The position numbers were made by a program, and so were the translations under genes. Positions 1 through 6,586 of a stretch of 6,640 bases of DNA are shown here, in pieces. The stretch's first letter is position 1. Each line of letters begins with the position of its first letter. The notes beneath the pieces are model-generated. The model did not search any database. It was not told the origin of the DNA and saw only the letters and a program-made list of their open reading frames with translations. Where the stretch lies: assembly GCA_023416855.1 (NCBI GenBank), contig JAEZGU010000293.1, positions 1-6,640 of the forward strand, in the 5' to 3' direction. This DNA comes from Bacillota bacterium. GTDB lineage: Bacteria; Bacillota; Clostridia; Tissierellales; Sedimentibacteraceae.

Positions 1-195
1 GCTTATGTAGAGGCATTAGAATTAAGAGTAGATTTGAGCGATGAAGCAACTGCTGAATGGATTGAGTGGGCAAAGAAAAAAGCAGATTGGTTTGATCCTA
101 TAATAGCAAGAGAAGATGAATTATTTGGAAAGAGAGAGCATGAAAAGAATGCGGAGCAAAAAGTTCTGAAAAAGTCTAGGGGCTATTGGTGGTAA
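1..195 (+). CDS. C-terminal fragment of an unrecognised protein (5' end outside window)
   Basis: Frame 1 is open from the first base to a TAA at 193-195, giving the last 64 residues of a protein that begins before the window. The fragment is highly charged and probably alpha-helical. It contains a Trp-rich stretch (EWIEWAKKKADWFDP, about residues 19-33 of the fragment), then an acidic/basic helix, and ends in GYWW. No catalytic motif is visible and I do not recognise the family. There is no obvious intrinsic terminator directly behind it. The next gene starts 173 bases downstream on the same strand, so read-through is possible. I am confident that it is coding because of its composition and codon use, but not of any function. 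Confidence 0.75.
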   Translation, partial: AYVEALELRVDLSDEATAEWIEWAKKKADWFDPIIAREDELFGKREHEKNAEQKVLKKSRGYWW

Positions 196-264
196 TAGTA
201 ATATTAAAAAATTTAAAATTAAATCAACATAATGAACTAACTACTATAATAAAACTACATTTAT

Positions 265-292
265 TTGATTCAGAAGCATCAATTTTTATAAA
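265..292 (+). promoter_or_regulatory. Possible sigma-A promoter for the 369-1463 gene
   Basis: TTGATT (265-270) and TATAAA (287-292) are separated by 16 bases and would start transcription near base 299, about 70 bases before the ATG. Each box matches consensus well, but the surroundings are so AT-rich that chance matches are common. A 12-bp palindrome ATAAATATTTAT (344-355) sits just before the ribosome binding site and could form a small hairpin in the leader. Confidence 0.35.
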
Positions 293-368
293 TTTATATA
301 GGTATGATGATGTTAAATGTCATGATGATTACAACATATAAAGATAAATATTTATGCGGAGGTATTAA

Positions 369-1463
369 ATGAAAATTACATTACCTGGAGTAAATCTGTT
401 TGAGGAAAAATTGTGCGATAAGATAAAAATAGCTATAAATGAAGAAGTACAGAACTTGGATAAAACCTTAAAATATTCATTAACTTTGGAATTTGATGAA
501 TCGCTAATATATTGTAGTGAAAGTATACAAGCATTCTTTATCCCAGATGAAAAATTGCCTCAGTATCAGAGAGGGAAAGAATTATATGGTGATGATAAAA
601 TGTATGCAATATTAAGTTATCAATTGAAAGTAGCAGAAGAAGCTATAGAAAGCTATGGCATTACTATAAATCATGCCAGTATTCAAGGAAGCCCATTTGA
701 TGAAATTAATTGTATTAATGTAAGGTTGCAGGAGCAAGAAGAAAAGGATTTAAAGCTAGATAAAAAGCGTAAAAATGAAAAAAGTTTAAAATGTAATGTC
801 ATTATGCCCAGCCTTACTGGATTTGCAAAAAATATTTATAATGCCTTTGAAAAATTTGAAAAAGAAAGGGACAATGTTCTGGAAAGGGCTTTTAACAGTA
901 AGGAACTTTATAAAAAATATAAAGCACTGCTGGGTAAAGAAGAGCTATATAAAACATATCTTGATTTTAAGAGTGAATACGGGGATATGTGGATCGATTC
1001 TAAAGAACATAGAGATGAACTATTAAAAAAGTTTCATCAAACAGTGAAGGTAAAAGCAGGGTTAATAACTGATGAAAAGATGAAATCAGAAGTCATAAAA
1101 CCTTTAATCATACCTACAAAAACAATATTTGAATTGAAAGTGTATAAAAGGACTAAAACAGGTAATGAATTACATAAAGATATTGGGCAAGTGTCACTAA
1201 TGACTAATGGTAAGATTATCAAGGTAGAATATTATGCAAGGAGAAAAGATTACGAAATAATAGATGGGAATTTTGATGATTGCTATATTGAGGTAAACGA
1301 TAGATATGATAATTTCAAATTGGTAAATAGCATTCGGGAATTAGTAGAAATGGCAAATACTAAATTTGAAAAATACGATTTTGCTATCAATCAGGATGCT
1401 ATGGATAATATATTGGATTTTATAGACATTAAACGACTTATAAAAAAGGCAAAAGAGATATAA
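369..1463 (+). CDS. Hypothetical 364-aa Lys/Glu-rich protein
   Basis: This is a complete 364-residue frame. The ATG is preceded by GGAGG at 358-362 with 6 bases of spacing, which fixes the start. I do not recognise the family. There is no signal peptide or membrane segment, so it is probably cytoplasmic. Residues 1-120 look mixed alpha/beta. A strongly charged linker rich in Lys and Glu follows at about 120-140 (EQEEKDLKLDKKRKNEK). Helical, possibly coiled-coil sequence covers about 150-240 and contains a near-repeat (ELYKKYKALLGKEELYKTY). The C-terminal part (about 250-364) looks beta-rich, then ends in helices. No Walker, HEPN, nuclease or helicase motif is evident. Its place just upstream of a HEPN gene and a Gabija-like pair makes a defence role conceivable, but that is inference from neighbourhood only. 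It is followed by decayed sequence rather than a coupled partner gene. Confidence 0.85.
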   Translation: MKITLPGVNLFEEKLCDKIKIAINEEVQNLDKTLKYSLTLEFDESLIYCSESIQAFFIPDEKLPQYQRGKELYGDDKMYAILSYQLKVAEEAIESYGITINHASIQGSPFDEINCINVRLQEQEEKDLKLDKKRKNEKSLKCNVIMPSLTGFAKNIYNAFEKFEKERDNVLERAFNSKELYKKYKALLGKEELYKTYLDFKSEYGDMWIDSKEHRDELLKKFHQTVKVKAGLITDEKMKSEVIKPLIIPTKTIFELKVYKRTKTGNELHKDIGQVSLMTNGKIIKVEYYARRKDYEIIDGNFDDCYIEVNDRYDNFKLVNSIRELVEMANTKFEKYDFAINQDAMDNILDFIDIKRLIKKAKEI

Positions 1464-1750
1464 TTTATGGTACGTATAATTGAATTATCAGAACGAAACG
1501 ATATGTAGATAATATGGATAATTGGTTACTTTAAAGAAAAAATTAAGAGAATTCAAAGATAGAGAAAAACTTACCATAATGGAGAGTGAGGACGCAAAGT
1601 AGTAGGTTGATGATTATTTAGTGAGTTTATAGAAAAATTTACAATTATAAAAAATAAAGATCTTATAAAGTAGATGATATTGTCACAATTATTACTCTTT
1701 TAAGGTACTTTGGTTGTTTGATGAGATTATTGTTAGAAACATTTATTAGC
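1464..1750 (+). pseudogene. Possible remnant of a decayed gene (340-base gap without an intact ORF)
   Basis: The stretch between the 364-aa gene and the HEPN gene has no intact frame. It reads as protein-like pieces that jump between frames and are cut by stops. Examples are RYVDNMDNWLL near 1500-1532, KKLREFKDREKLTIMESEDAK near 1539-1602, VDDYLVSL near 1608-1630, and DDIVTIITLLRYFG near 1675-1716. Their order and charge pattern suggest one ancestral gene broken by several frameshifts and stops. I cannot name the family. The alternative is ordinary AT-rich intergenic DNA with chance short frames, so confidence is low. No terminator-like hairpin was found here. Confidence 0.3.
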
Positions 1751-1761
1751 TATAATATAAT
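1730..1761 (+). promoter_or_regulatory. Possible promoter of the HEPN gene, with two overlapping TATAAT boxes
   Basis: Two perfect TATAAT boxes overlap at 1751-1756 and 1756-1761. The best -35 candidate, TTGTTA at 1730-1735, lies 15 bases before the first and 20 before the second; neither spacing is the ideal 17. Transcription would start near 1763-1770, only a few bases before the strong ribosome binding site, giving a very short leader. Confidence 0.45.
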
Positions 1762-1770
1762 ACTGAAATT

Positions 1771-1780
1771 AAGGAGGGGG
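1771..1780 (+). promoter_or_regulatory. Strong Shine-Dalgarno with no canonical start codon at normal spacing
   Basis: AAGGAGGGGG is a near-perfect ribosome binding site, but the first in-frame ATG (1804) lies 26 bases past its AGGAGG core. In the same frame, and at usual distance, there are only ATT (1783, 5 bases) and ATA (1786, 8 bases). The frame is open upstream to a TAA at 1753-1755. Either a rare AUU/AUA start is used, adding six or seven residues, or an original ATG was lost. Confidence 0.6.
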
Positions 1781-1803
1781 TTATTATATCTATTAATACA
1801 GAA

Positions 1804-3288
1804 ATGGCTGAAACGCTTTTTAACTTGTCATTAAATCTTGCCAAGAGAACTGCTATTCAAGCACATAAATATCTCGAATCACATAGCCGGATAGTGGGAT
1901 ATCTTAAATATCCAGTCAGAAAAATAATATTTCCAAAAGATAATCCTAAATACTCAAGGTTTCACCAAGAAATACCATATCTTTTGTATGATATACCAAG
2001 ATACGAATTAAAAGGTTTCCCTGAAGATAGAATTCAATATGGGGCAATATTTAACGGTTACGGTAGTGACCGTATCAATATTGCATCGGTTGATGGATAC
2101 TCAGAATTGCTGGATTACATCAATCAAAGTTCTGATTTAAAAAAATTAATGCTCGAAGAAGATAAATTAGAAGGTTTGGAATATAGAGTAAAATCTATAA
2201 TTTCAGGAATAGTAGAAAGATATTTGTACAGCATTAATGCCTCAAAAAGTATTCCTGATGACTTGGATGACAAGCTCAAACCTCTTGTTGCAGAAAAGAT
2301 ATTGCGTTATATTGATCCCCAGTTGAATATTGATATTTATATTCCTGTTTGCTTAGCAACATTTGAAGACGACAATATTAAATTATCAGAACAAGTGGAA
2401 ATCACTCGTATCCCTGATGATATACAAAAGTCAAGGCAACAAGCGTGTTCTTATGAAACACATAATGAAGATTGGTTAGCTTCCTGTGCAACGCACATGA
2501 TAGTGTTACACAATTATCACTTTAAAAACGATGAATATATTTCAATAAATACAGTTACTCAAAATTATCACGCCTATCCTCTTCAAGTTATTGATGAGGT
2601 TATGGCTATTATACGAGTCGTGACTGGATACACAATTGGATATGAACAAATTTTATGTTACCCACTTAATTGGATTGACAGTTTTTGCGCGGATCTTACT
2701 CCGTTATATGGTGCTAAGTCACATTTTGTTAACGCAAAAGAAATTGAAAAAATGTGGATGCAGTTACCAATAAAAAAGATTAGTTCAGAGCAAGCATCTG
2801 AAATCCAGAAACTATATACTATTGCATTTTCAAGGACGGACGATAAATCGAAGGGTGGGTTAACATTTGCGTTAAAACGGCTTAACAGATGTATGCTCAG
2901 GGATGAAGACGATGATATGGCGATAGATGCAACAATTGGTTTAGAAGCATTATTAGCTGGTGGCACTAAATCAGAAATTACATATACAATTTCAAACAGA
3001 ATTCCTGTTGTTTTTGCTCATGAGCATAACGATTATTATACCCCCCAAAATTGCAGAGCAATTATGAAGAAGATTTATAATTATAGGTCTAAGATTGTTC
3101 ATGGCGCTACACTAAAGGAAAAAGATAAATATCATGAAATTAATGATTCCAAAGTCTCAGTAGAGAAAATTGCAGTCGATTTTTTACGATATACCTTATT
3201 ATTTGTTTTACATAATCCAAAGTATCTTGATGCAAAAAAGTTTGATGAATTCATTGATTGTTCAGTGTCTGGTGAACAAATATCGTAA
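1804..3288 (+). CDS. Apea-like HEPN domain protein (494 aa)
   Basis: The C-terminal third matches the Apea-like HEPN pattern. A first helix carries a conserved acidic residue (AIDATIGLEALL, residues 373-384, with E381), followed by a KSEITYTISNRI segment (389-400). The HEPN motif YRSKIVHG has R428 and H433, an R-x4-H catalytic pair. Many HEPN proteins are metal-independent RNases used in defence and in toxin-antitoxin systems; this motif is intact, so RNase activity is plausible but not shown. Residues 1-340 are an unrecognised N-terminal region, perhaps a sensor, without membrane segments. The start is uncertain: ATG 1804 lacks a nearby ribosome binding site, whereas a strong one at 1771-1780 would suit a non-ATG start at 1783 or 1786. 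Base composition seems slightly less AT-rich than its neighbours, suggesting separate acquisition. The gajA-like gene begins 101 bases downstream on the same strand, with no terminator seen between them. Confidence 0.8.
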   Translation: MAETLFNLSLNLAKRTAIQAHKYLESHSRIVGYLKYPVRKIIFPKDNPKYSRFHQEIPYLLYDIPRYELKGFPEDRIQYGAIFNGYGSDRINIASVDGYSELLDYINQSSDLKKLMLEEDKLEGLEYRVKSIISGIVERYLYSINASKSIPDDLDDKLKPLVAEKILRYIDPQLNIDIYIPVCLATFEDDNIKLSEQVEITRIPDDIQKSRQQACSYETHNEDWLASCATHMIVLHNYHFKNDEYISINTVTQNYHAYPLQVIDEVMAIIRVVTGYTIGYEQILCYPLNWIDSFCADLTPLYGAKSHFVNAKEIEKMWMQLPIKKISSEQASEIQKLYTIAFSRTDDKSKGGLTFALKRLNRCMLRDEDDDMAIDATIGLEALLAGGTKSEITYTISNRIPVVFAHEHNDYYTPQNCRAIMKKIYNYRSKIVHGATLKEKDKYHEINDSKVSVEKIAVDFLRYTLLFVLHNPKYLDAKKFDEFIDCSVSGEQIS

Positions 3289-3389
3289 ATATCAATACTT
3301 TATTATTACACTAAATTGGACAAGTTATATTTTTTCTCATATCAAAGTTAATAAATAAAGGTAATTATAAAACTTAAAGGAGTTTAACG

Positions 3390-5030
3390 ATGATAAAAAA
3401 GCTTATAATTGAGAACTTCAAATGTATTAATGATAAATTTGAATTAGATTTTAAGGATGGGATCAATATATTAGTTGGAAATAATGAGGCAGGAAAATCT
3501 ACGATTTTGGAAGCTATACATTTGGCGCTTAGTGGAATTTTTCGTGGCAAACAAATAAGGGGGAATCTAAGCCAGTATTTATTTAATTATGATGTAATAA
3601 ATAAATATTTAAATGAGATTAATAATGGAGGAGGTACTGAGCCACCGTATATTTTAATTGAATTATATATGGATGATACTTTTCCTGAATTAGAAGGGGA
3701 TATGTATACGGATAAAAATTTAAAAGGTAAGATTTATGGTATATCTATGAAAATAGCTTTAGACGAAAAATATCATGAAGAATATGAATCTTTAATTGAA
3801 TCTGGTGATGTAATGAGTTTGCCGATTGAATATTATGATGTAGAGTGGTATTCTTTTGCACGAAAGGCACTTACCTCTAGAAGTATTCCATTTAAATCAT
3901 CATTTATAGATGTAGGATTCAGTAAATTTCAGAATGGTTCAGATATTTATATCTCGAGAATAGTTCAAAACATACTTGATATGGATGAAAAAACTAAAGT
4001 TGCCCAAGCATATAGGAAAGCAAAAGAAACATTTTCTAAAGATCCATCAATATCAAATATTAATTCTAAGATAACTGGTATCTCAAAATTAAGTAATAAA
4101 GAAATAGAATTATCTGTTGATTTAGGTTCTCGTTCAACATGGGATGGTAGTCTTATCACTCAGCTTGATAAGATTCCTTTTGATTTTATTGGCAAGGGAG
4201 AGCAGGCTATAATAAAAACTGATTTAGCATTATCAAATAAAAGAGCGGAAGCATCATCCATTATACTTATAGAAGAACCCGAATGTCATATTAGTCATAC
4301 TAGACTTAATCAATTATTACAAAGTATCAAAGAAAACTATGAAGATAAGCAAATCATAATCTCTACACACAGTAGTTTTGTTTCTAATAAATTAGGATTA
4401 GATAATTTGATATTACTTAATCATCAAAATACAGTTAGATTTGATGAGCTGGAATCAAAGGATTTTTTTGAAAAGATTTCCGGTTACGATACATTGAGAT
4501 TTATACTTAGTAAAAAAGCTATTTTAGTAGAAGGTGATTCGGATGAACTTATAATTCAAAGAGCATATATGGACAACCATAATGGTAGACTTCCTATTGA
4601 AGATGGAGTAGAGGTTATTTCTGTGGGAACATCCTTTTTAAGATTTTTAGAAATTGCAAAATATCTTGATTTCATCATTAAAGTCGTGACTGATAATGAT
4701 GGTGATGTAAAAGCGTTAGAGAAAAAGTATAAAGATTATATTAATAAAAATAAGAAAGACAATATTGAAATTTGCTATGATGAAAATGAATATGAAGGTA
4801 ATCTAACTTTAGGCAAAAAGAATAAGCCTTTTAACTATAACACCTTAGAACCTTCTTTATTAAGAGCCAACAGTTTAAAAATATTAAATTCAGTATTTAG
4901 TACCAACTATGAAAGTGATGATGAGTTGCATAAATTTATGAAAGCTAATAAAACTGATTGTGCTTTGAAAATATTTTCTTCTGAAATAAATATAAAATAT
5001 CCAGATTATATTACGAGGGCAATCTTATGA
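3390..5030 (+). CDS. gajA: OLD-family ATP-dependent nuclease, GajA-like (Gabija defence)
   Basis: This 546-residue protein has an N-terminal ABC-type ATPase and a C-terminal TOPRIM nuclease, the OLD/GajA architecture. The Walker A is GNNEAGKST (30-38, K36). A signature-like GKGEQ lies at 268-272, the Walker B EEPE at 295-298 and the switch histidine at H327 (STHSS). TOPRIM motifs follow: VEGDSDE with E381, TDNDGD with D435 and D437, TLEP with E487, and NKTDCALK with K521 or K527 as the likely conserved lysine. All the metal-binding acidic positions appear intact. Known GajA proteins, of similar length (about 580 aa), are DNA endonucleases held in check by nucleotides and activated when pools drop during phage replication. 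The start is supported by AAAGGAG (3376-3382) with 7 bases of spacing. The stop overlaps the next gene's start (ATGA), indicating translational coupling with the helicase. A stand-alone OLD nuclease is less likely given that partner. No clear promoter was found in the 101-base gap upstream; TTGGAC at 3316 lacks a good -10. Confidence 0.9.
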   Translation: MIKKLIIENFKCINDKFELDFKDGINILVGNNEAGKSTILEAIHLALSGIFRGKQIRGNLSQYLFNYDVINKYLNEINNGGGTEPPYILIELYMDDTFPELEGDMYTDKNLKGKIYGISMKIALDEKYHEEYESLIESGDVMSLPIEYYDVEWYSFARKALTSRSIPFKSSFIDVGFSKFQNGSDIYISRIVQNILDMDEKTKVAQAYRKAKETFSKDPSISNINSKITGISKLSNKEIELSVDLGSRSTWDGSLITQLDKIPFDFIGKGEQAIIKTDLALSNKRAEASSIILIEEPECHISHTRLNQLLQSIKENYEDKQIIISTHSSFVSNKLGLDNLILLNHQNTVRFDELESKDFFEKISGYDTLRFILSKKAILVEGDSDELIIQRAYMDNHNGRLPIEDGVEVISVGTSFLRFLEIAKYLDFIIKVVTDNDGDVKALEKKYKDYINKNKKDNIEICYDENEYEGNLTLGKKNKPFNYNTLEPSLLRANSLKILNSVFSTNYESDDELHKFMKANKTDCALKIFSSEINIKYPDYITRAIL

Positions 5031-6130
5031 AAAACCAACTTTTAATAGCATCTGCAGGTGCTGGAAAAACAACGTTATTTGTAGAAGAAGCTATTAGCTG
5101 CAATGAAACTGTGTTAATTACAACTTTTACAGAAGAAAATAAAGAAGAGATAAGGAAGAAGTTTTTTGAATTGAATAATGGAGTTATACCATCAAATGTA
5201 ACAATTAGGACTTGGTTCTCATTTCTCATTGAACATGGTGCAAAACCATATCAGGGGAAACTTACTGATAAAAAAATAAAAGGACTATTATTAGTAAATG
5301 AAAAGTCAGGAATGAAATATAGACGAGGTAAGTTTCCAGTATATTATGGAGAAAATGATGTAGATAAACACTATTTTAGTAAAGATTATCGAATATATTC
5401 TGATAAGCTTTCAAAATTTGTAGTTAAATGTAATGATGAAAGTGATGGAAGTGTTATAGATAGAATATCAGCATTATTCAAGTTTATATTCATTGATGAG
5501 GTTCAGGATATGGCAGGATACGATTTGGAATTCATAAAGTTATTACTTAAAACAAATGCAGTAATCAAAATGGCAGGGGATCCTAGACAAGTAACATATC
5601 ATACACATTTTGCACAGAAATACAGAAAATATGCAAATGGGAAAATAGAAGATTTTATTATAAATGAGTGTAAGAATTTAAATTGCGATATTGATAATGA
5701 AACTCTCAAAGGAAGTTGGCGCAATAATCAGGTTATATGTGATTTTGCTAATAGTATATTTCCAGATTATCCAAGGTTTAAATCTTTGCGAACTAAAACT
5801 ACTAAGCATAATGGAGTTTTTTTAGTGAAAGAGAATGACATTGCGAAGTATCTAGAGGAATATGAGCCAATTCAGCTAAGGTATTCAAGGACTAAGAAAG
5901 TGAATCCAAATTATATAGCTAAAAACTTTGGAGAGTCAAAAGGAGGTACATATGATCATGTCCTAATTTATCCGACAGCAAAGATAGAGGACTGGTTGTT
6001 TAATAATAAGGAGCTAGACAATTTTGAAATAAAATGTAAGTTTTATGTTGCAGTAACTAGGGCAAGACATAGTGTAGCTATAGTATGTAAAAATAATATA
6101 GAAACAAATATTCTACCGTTTTATAAATAA
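5027..6130 (+). CDS. gajB: Compact UvrD/PcrA-type SF1 helicase, GajB-like (Gabija defence)
   Basis: This 367-residue protein carries the superfamily 1A helicase motifs in order. They are motif I SAGAGKTT (9-16), motif Ia TTFTEEN (about 31-37), a TWFSF segment (about 62-66), motif II DEVQD (157-161), motif III GDPRQ (184-188), motif IV with R232 (SWRNN), motif V KGGTYDH (305-311) and motif VI VAVTRAR (341-347). Only about 70 residues separate motifs IV and V, so the usual 2B subdomain is missing, and the protein is shorter than the founding GajB (about 490 aa). Its ATG overlaps the gajA stop (ATGA), with GAGGG at 5015-5019 as binding site; the two products are probably made in a fixed ratio and act together. 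In known Gabija, GajB is the ATPase/helicase partner that binds DNA and the GajA complex. The helicase fold is certain. The Gabija label rests on the pairing, and this may be a divergent subtype. Confidence 0.85.
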   Translation: MKNQLLIASAGAGKTTLFVEEAISCNETVLITTFTEENKEEIRKKFFELNNGVIPSNVTIRTWFSFLIEHGAKPYQGKLTDKKIKGLLLVNEKSGMKYRRGKFPVYYGENDVDKHYFSKDYRIYSDKLSKFVVKCNDESDGSVIDRISALFKFIFIDEVQDMAGYDLEFIKLLLKTNAVIKMAGDPRQVTYHTHFAQKYRKYANGKIEDFIINECKNLNCDIDNETLKGSWRNNQVICDFANSIFPDYPRFKSLRTKTTKHNGVFLVKENDIAKYLEEYEPIQLRYSRTKKVNPNYIAKNFGESKGGTYDHVLIYPTAKIEDWLFNNKELDNFEIKCKFYVAVTRARHSVAIVCKNNIETNILPFYK

Positions 6131-6170
6131 TCTAAGATGTTGTGAAAGCGATAAAAAATAATTTGTAATG

Positions 6171-6209
6171 AATTAAACCTTCAAATTAAAAATATTTGAG
6201 GGTTTAGTT
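6171..6209 (+). terminator. Stem-loop after the gajAB operon, probable terminator
   Basis: AATTAAACCTTCAAAT (6171-6186) pairs with ATTTGAGGGTTTAGTT (6194-6209) to give a 16-bp stem with two G-U wobbles and a 7-base loop TAAAAAT. It begins 41 bases after the helicase stop codon. The downstream sequence (GTTTACAAATTG) is only partly T-rich, so termination may be inefficient. A 3'-end-stabilising hairpin is the alternative. Confidence 0.6.
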
Positions 6210-6234
6210 GTTTACAAATTGTAAAATCTATAAT
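6208..6234 (+). promoter_or_regulatory. Possible promoter of the downstream candidate RNA
   Basis: TATAAT at 6229-6234 is a perfect -10 box. The best -35, TTGTTT at 6208-6213, is 15 bases upstream, slightly short. Predicted initiation is near 6241, two bases before the 5' arm of the long-range stem of the candidate RNA. The -35 and spacer are overlapped by a palindrome (6211-6225), so the promoter could be repressible. Confidence 0.35.
6211..6225. repeat. TTGTAAA palindrome with a third half-site downstream, candidate operator
   Basis: TTTACAA-A-TTGTAAA is a perfect 7+7 palindrome with a one-base centre. A further TTGTAAAC lies at 6237-6244 and is an exact inverted match of GTTTACAA at 6210-6217. 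The three half-sites bracket the TATAAT at 6229-6234 and cover the predicted start of transcription, as an operator would. The low-complexity sequence means chance cannot be excluded. Confidence 0.35.
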
Positions 6235-6240
6235 AATTGT

Positions 6241-6456
6241 AAACTAACTTAAAAATTTAAATTTTAATCGGTAAAAACACATGGTATTTTAGAAATATAC
6301 CTTGCCACCAAGGGGTTAGTATCCTCATACGACATCTTTATTGTCACCTCAAGGCATACGGAATGTGTTTGTAAGTTAGTAAAAGGATAGGATATTGTAA
6401 TATCAATAGTTGGGGCCATTGAGTGTGTAGATGACATTCGATGGCTTTTGTATTTT
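6241..6456 (+). ncRNA. Candidate structured noncoding RNA, about 215 nt
   Basis: No credible protein gene lies here, but there are nested complementary segments. ACTAACTTA (6243-6251) pairs perfectly with TAAGTTAGT (6372-6380), and inside it AAACACAT (6275-6282) pairs perfectly with ATGTGTTT (6363-6370). The two 3' arms are one base apart, so the helices could stack. The enclosed region can form small hairpins such as CCTTG/CAAGG (6300-6313, loop CCAC) and GACA/TGTC (6331-6345), and is less AT-rich than its flanks. The unit ends in a strong intrinsic terminator and starts near a possible promoter. I do not recognise an RNA family. Options include a regulatory or antitoxin-type RNA, or a structured leader of a gene beyond the window, although the terminator and the fresh promoter at 6537 argue for an independent RNA. 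Confidence 0.4.
6415..6456 (+). terminator. Strong intrinsic (Rho-independent) terminator
   Basis: GCCATTGAGTGT (6415-6426) pairs along its full length with ACATTCGATGGC (6434-6445): 12 pairs, two of them G-U, with a 7-base loop GTAGATG. It is followed directly by TTTTGTATTTT (6446-6456). Both G-U pairs would become mismatches (A-C) on the reverse strand, and the reverse strand lacks a T-tract, so it acts on + strand transcripts. It lies about 285 bases past the gajB-like gene, too far to be that operon's primary terminator, so it probably ends a separate transcript. Confidence 0.8.
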
Positions 6457-6536
6457 AGGGAATATTTCAAATAAATTTTAGTCACTTCAAAATACAATCT
6501 TTATTTAGTTTTAAAAAGAAACTTAATGTAATTATA

Positions 6537-6565
6537 TTGCCGAGCGAACATATATTCGATATAAT
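6537..6565 (+). promoter_or_regulatory. Sigma-A promoter for a gene or RNA beyond the window
   Basis: TTGCCG (6537-6542), exactly 17 bases, then a perfect TATAAT (6560-6565) is the best promoter in the window. Initiation would be near 6572, followed by AGAAGGAG (6587-6594) and the 36-bp palindrome. The transcribed gene is not in the window. Confidence 0.7.
6545..6558. promoter_or_regulatory. LexA/DinR-like SOS box inside the promoter spacer
   Basis: CGAACATATATTCG differs at one position from the Gram-positive LexA consensus, CGAAC-N4-GTTCG (here ATTCG). It lies wholly between the -35 and -10 boxes, where a bound LexA would block RNA polymerase. This predicts a DNA-damage-inducible downstream gene. 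The site was identified by eye against known Bacillus/Clostridium SOS boxes. Confidence 0.6.
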
Positions 6566-6586
6566 ATATATAAAAAATATATATGT

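Noticed and set aside
304..372. A 22-residue frame (MMMLNVMMITTYKDKYLCGG...) overlapping the 369 start by ATGA, like a leader peptide
   Set aside because: It has no convincing ribosome binding site, and low-complexity AT-rich sequence with repeated ATG makes such frames common. The downstream gene has its own good GGAGG.
3259..3276. GTTCA/TGAAC hairpin near the end of the HEPN gene as a terminator
   Set aside because: It is only five pairs, lies inside the coding sequence and has no T-tract.
3390..6130. PARIS, Septu or retron-linked OLD system instead of Gabija
   Set aside because: The ATPase and TOPRIM are fused in one protein (unlike AriA/AriB in PARIS), the partner is a UvrD-type helicase rather than an HNH nuclease (as in Septu), and no reverse transcriptase is present.
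6391..6404. GATATTGTAATATC palindrome as a separate operator
   Set aside because: It is short, AT-rich and unpaired with any nearby promoter; it is more simply part of the candidate RNA's 3' region.
6264..6497. A 77-codon reverse-strand open frame across the candidate RNA region
   Set aside because: It starts with TTG, has no ribosome binding site upstream, resembles no protein I know, and runs against the strong + strand terminator it overlaps.
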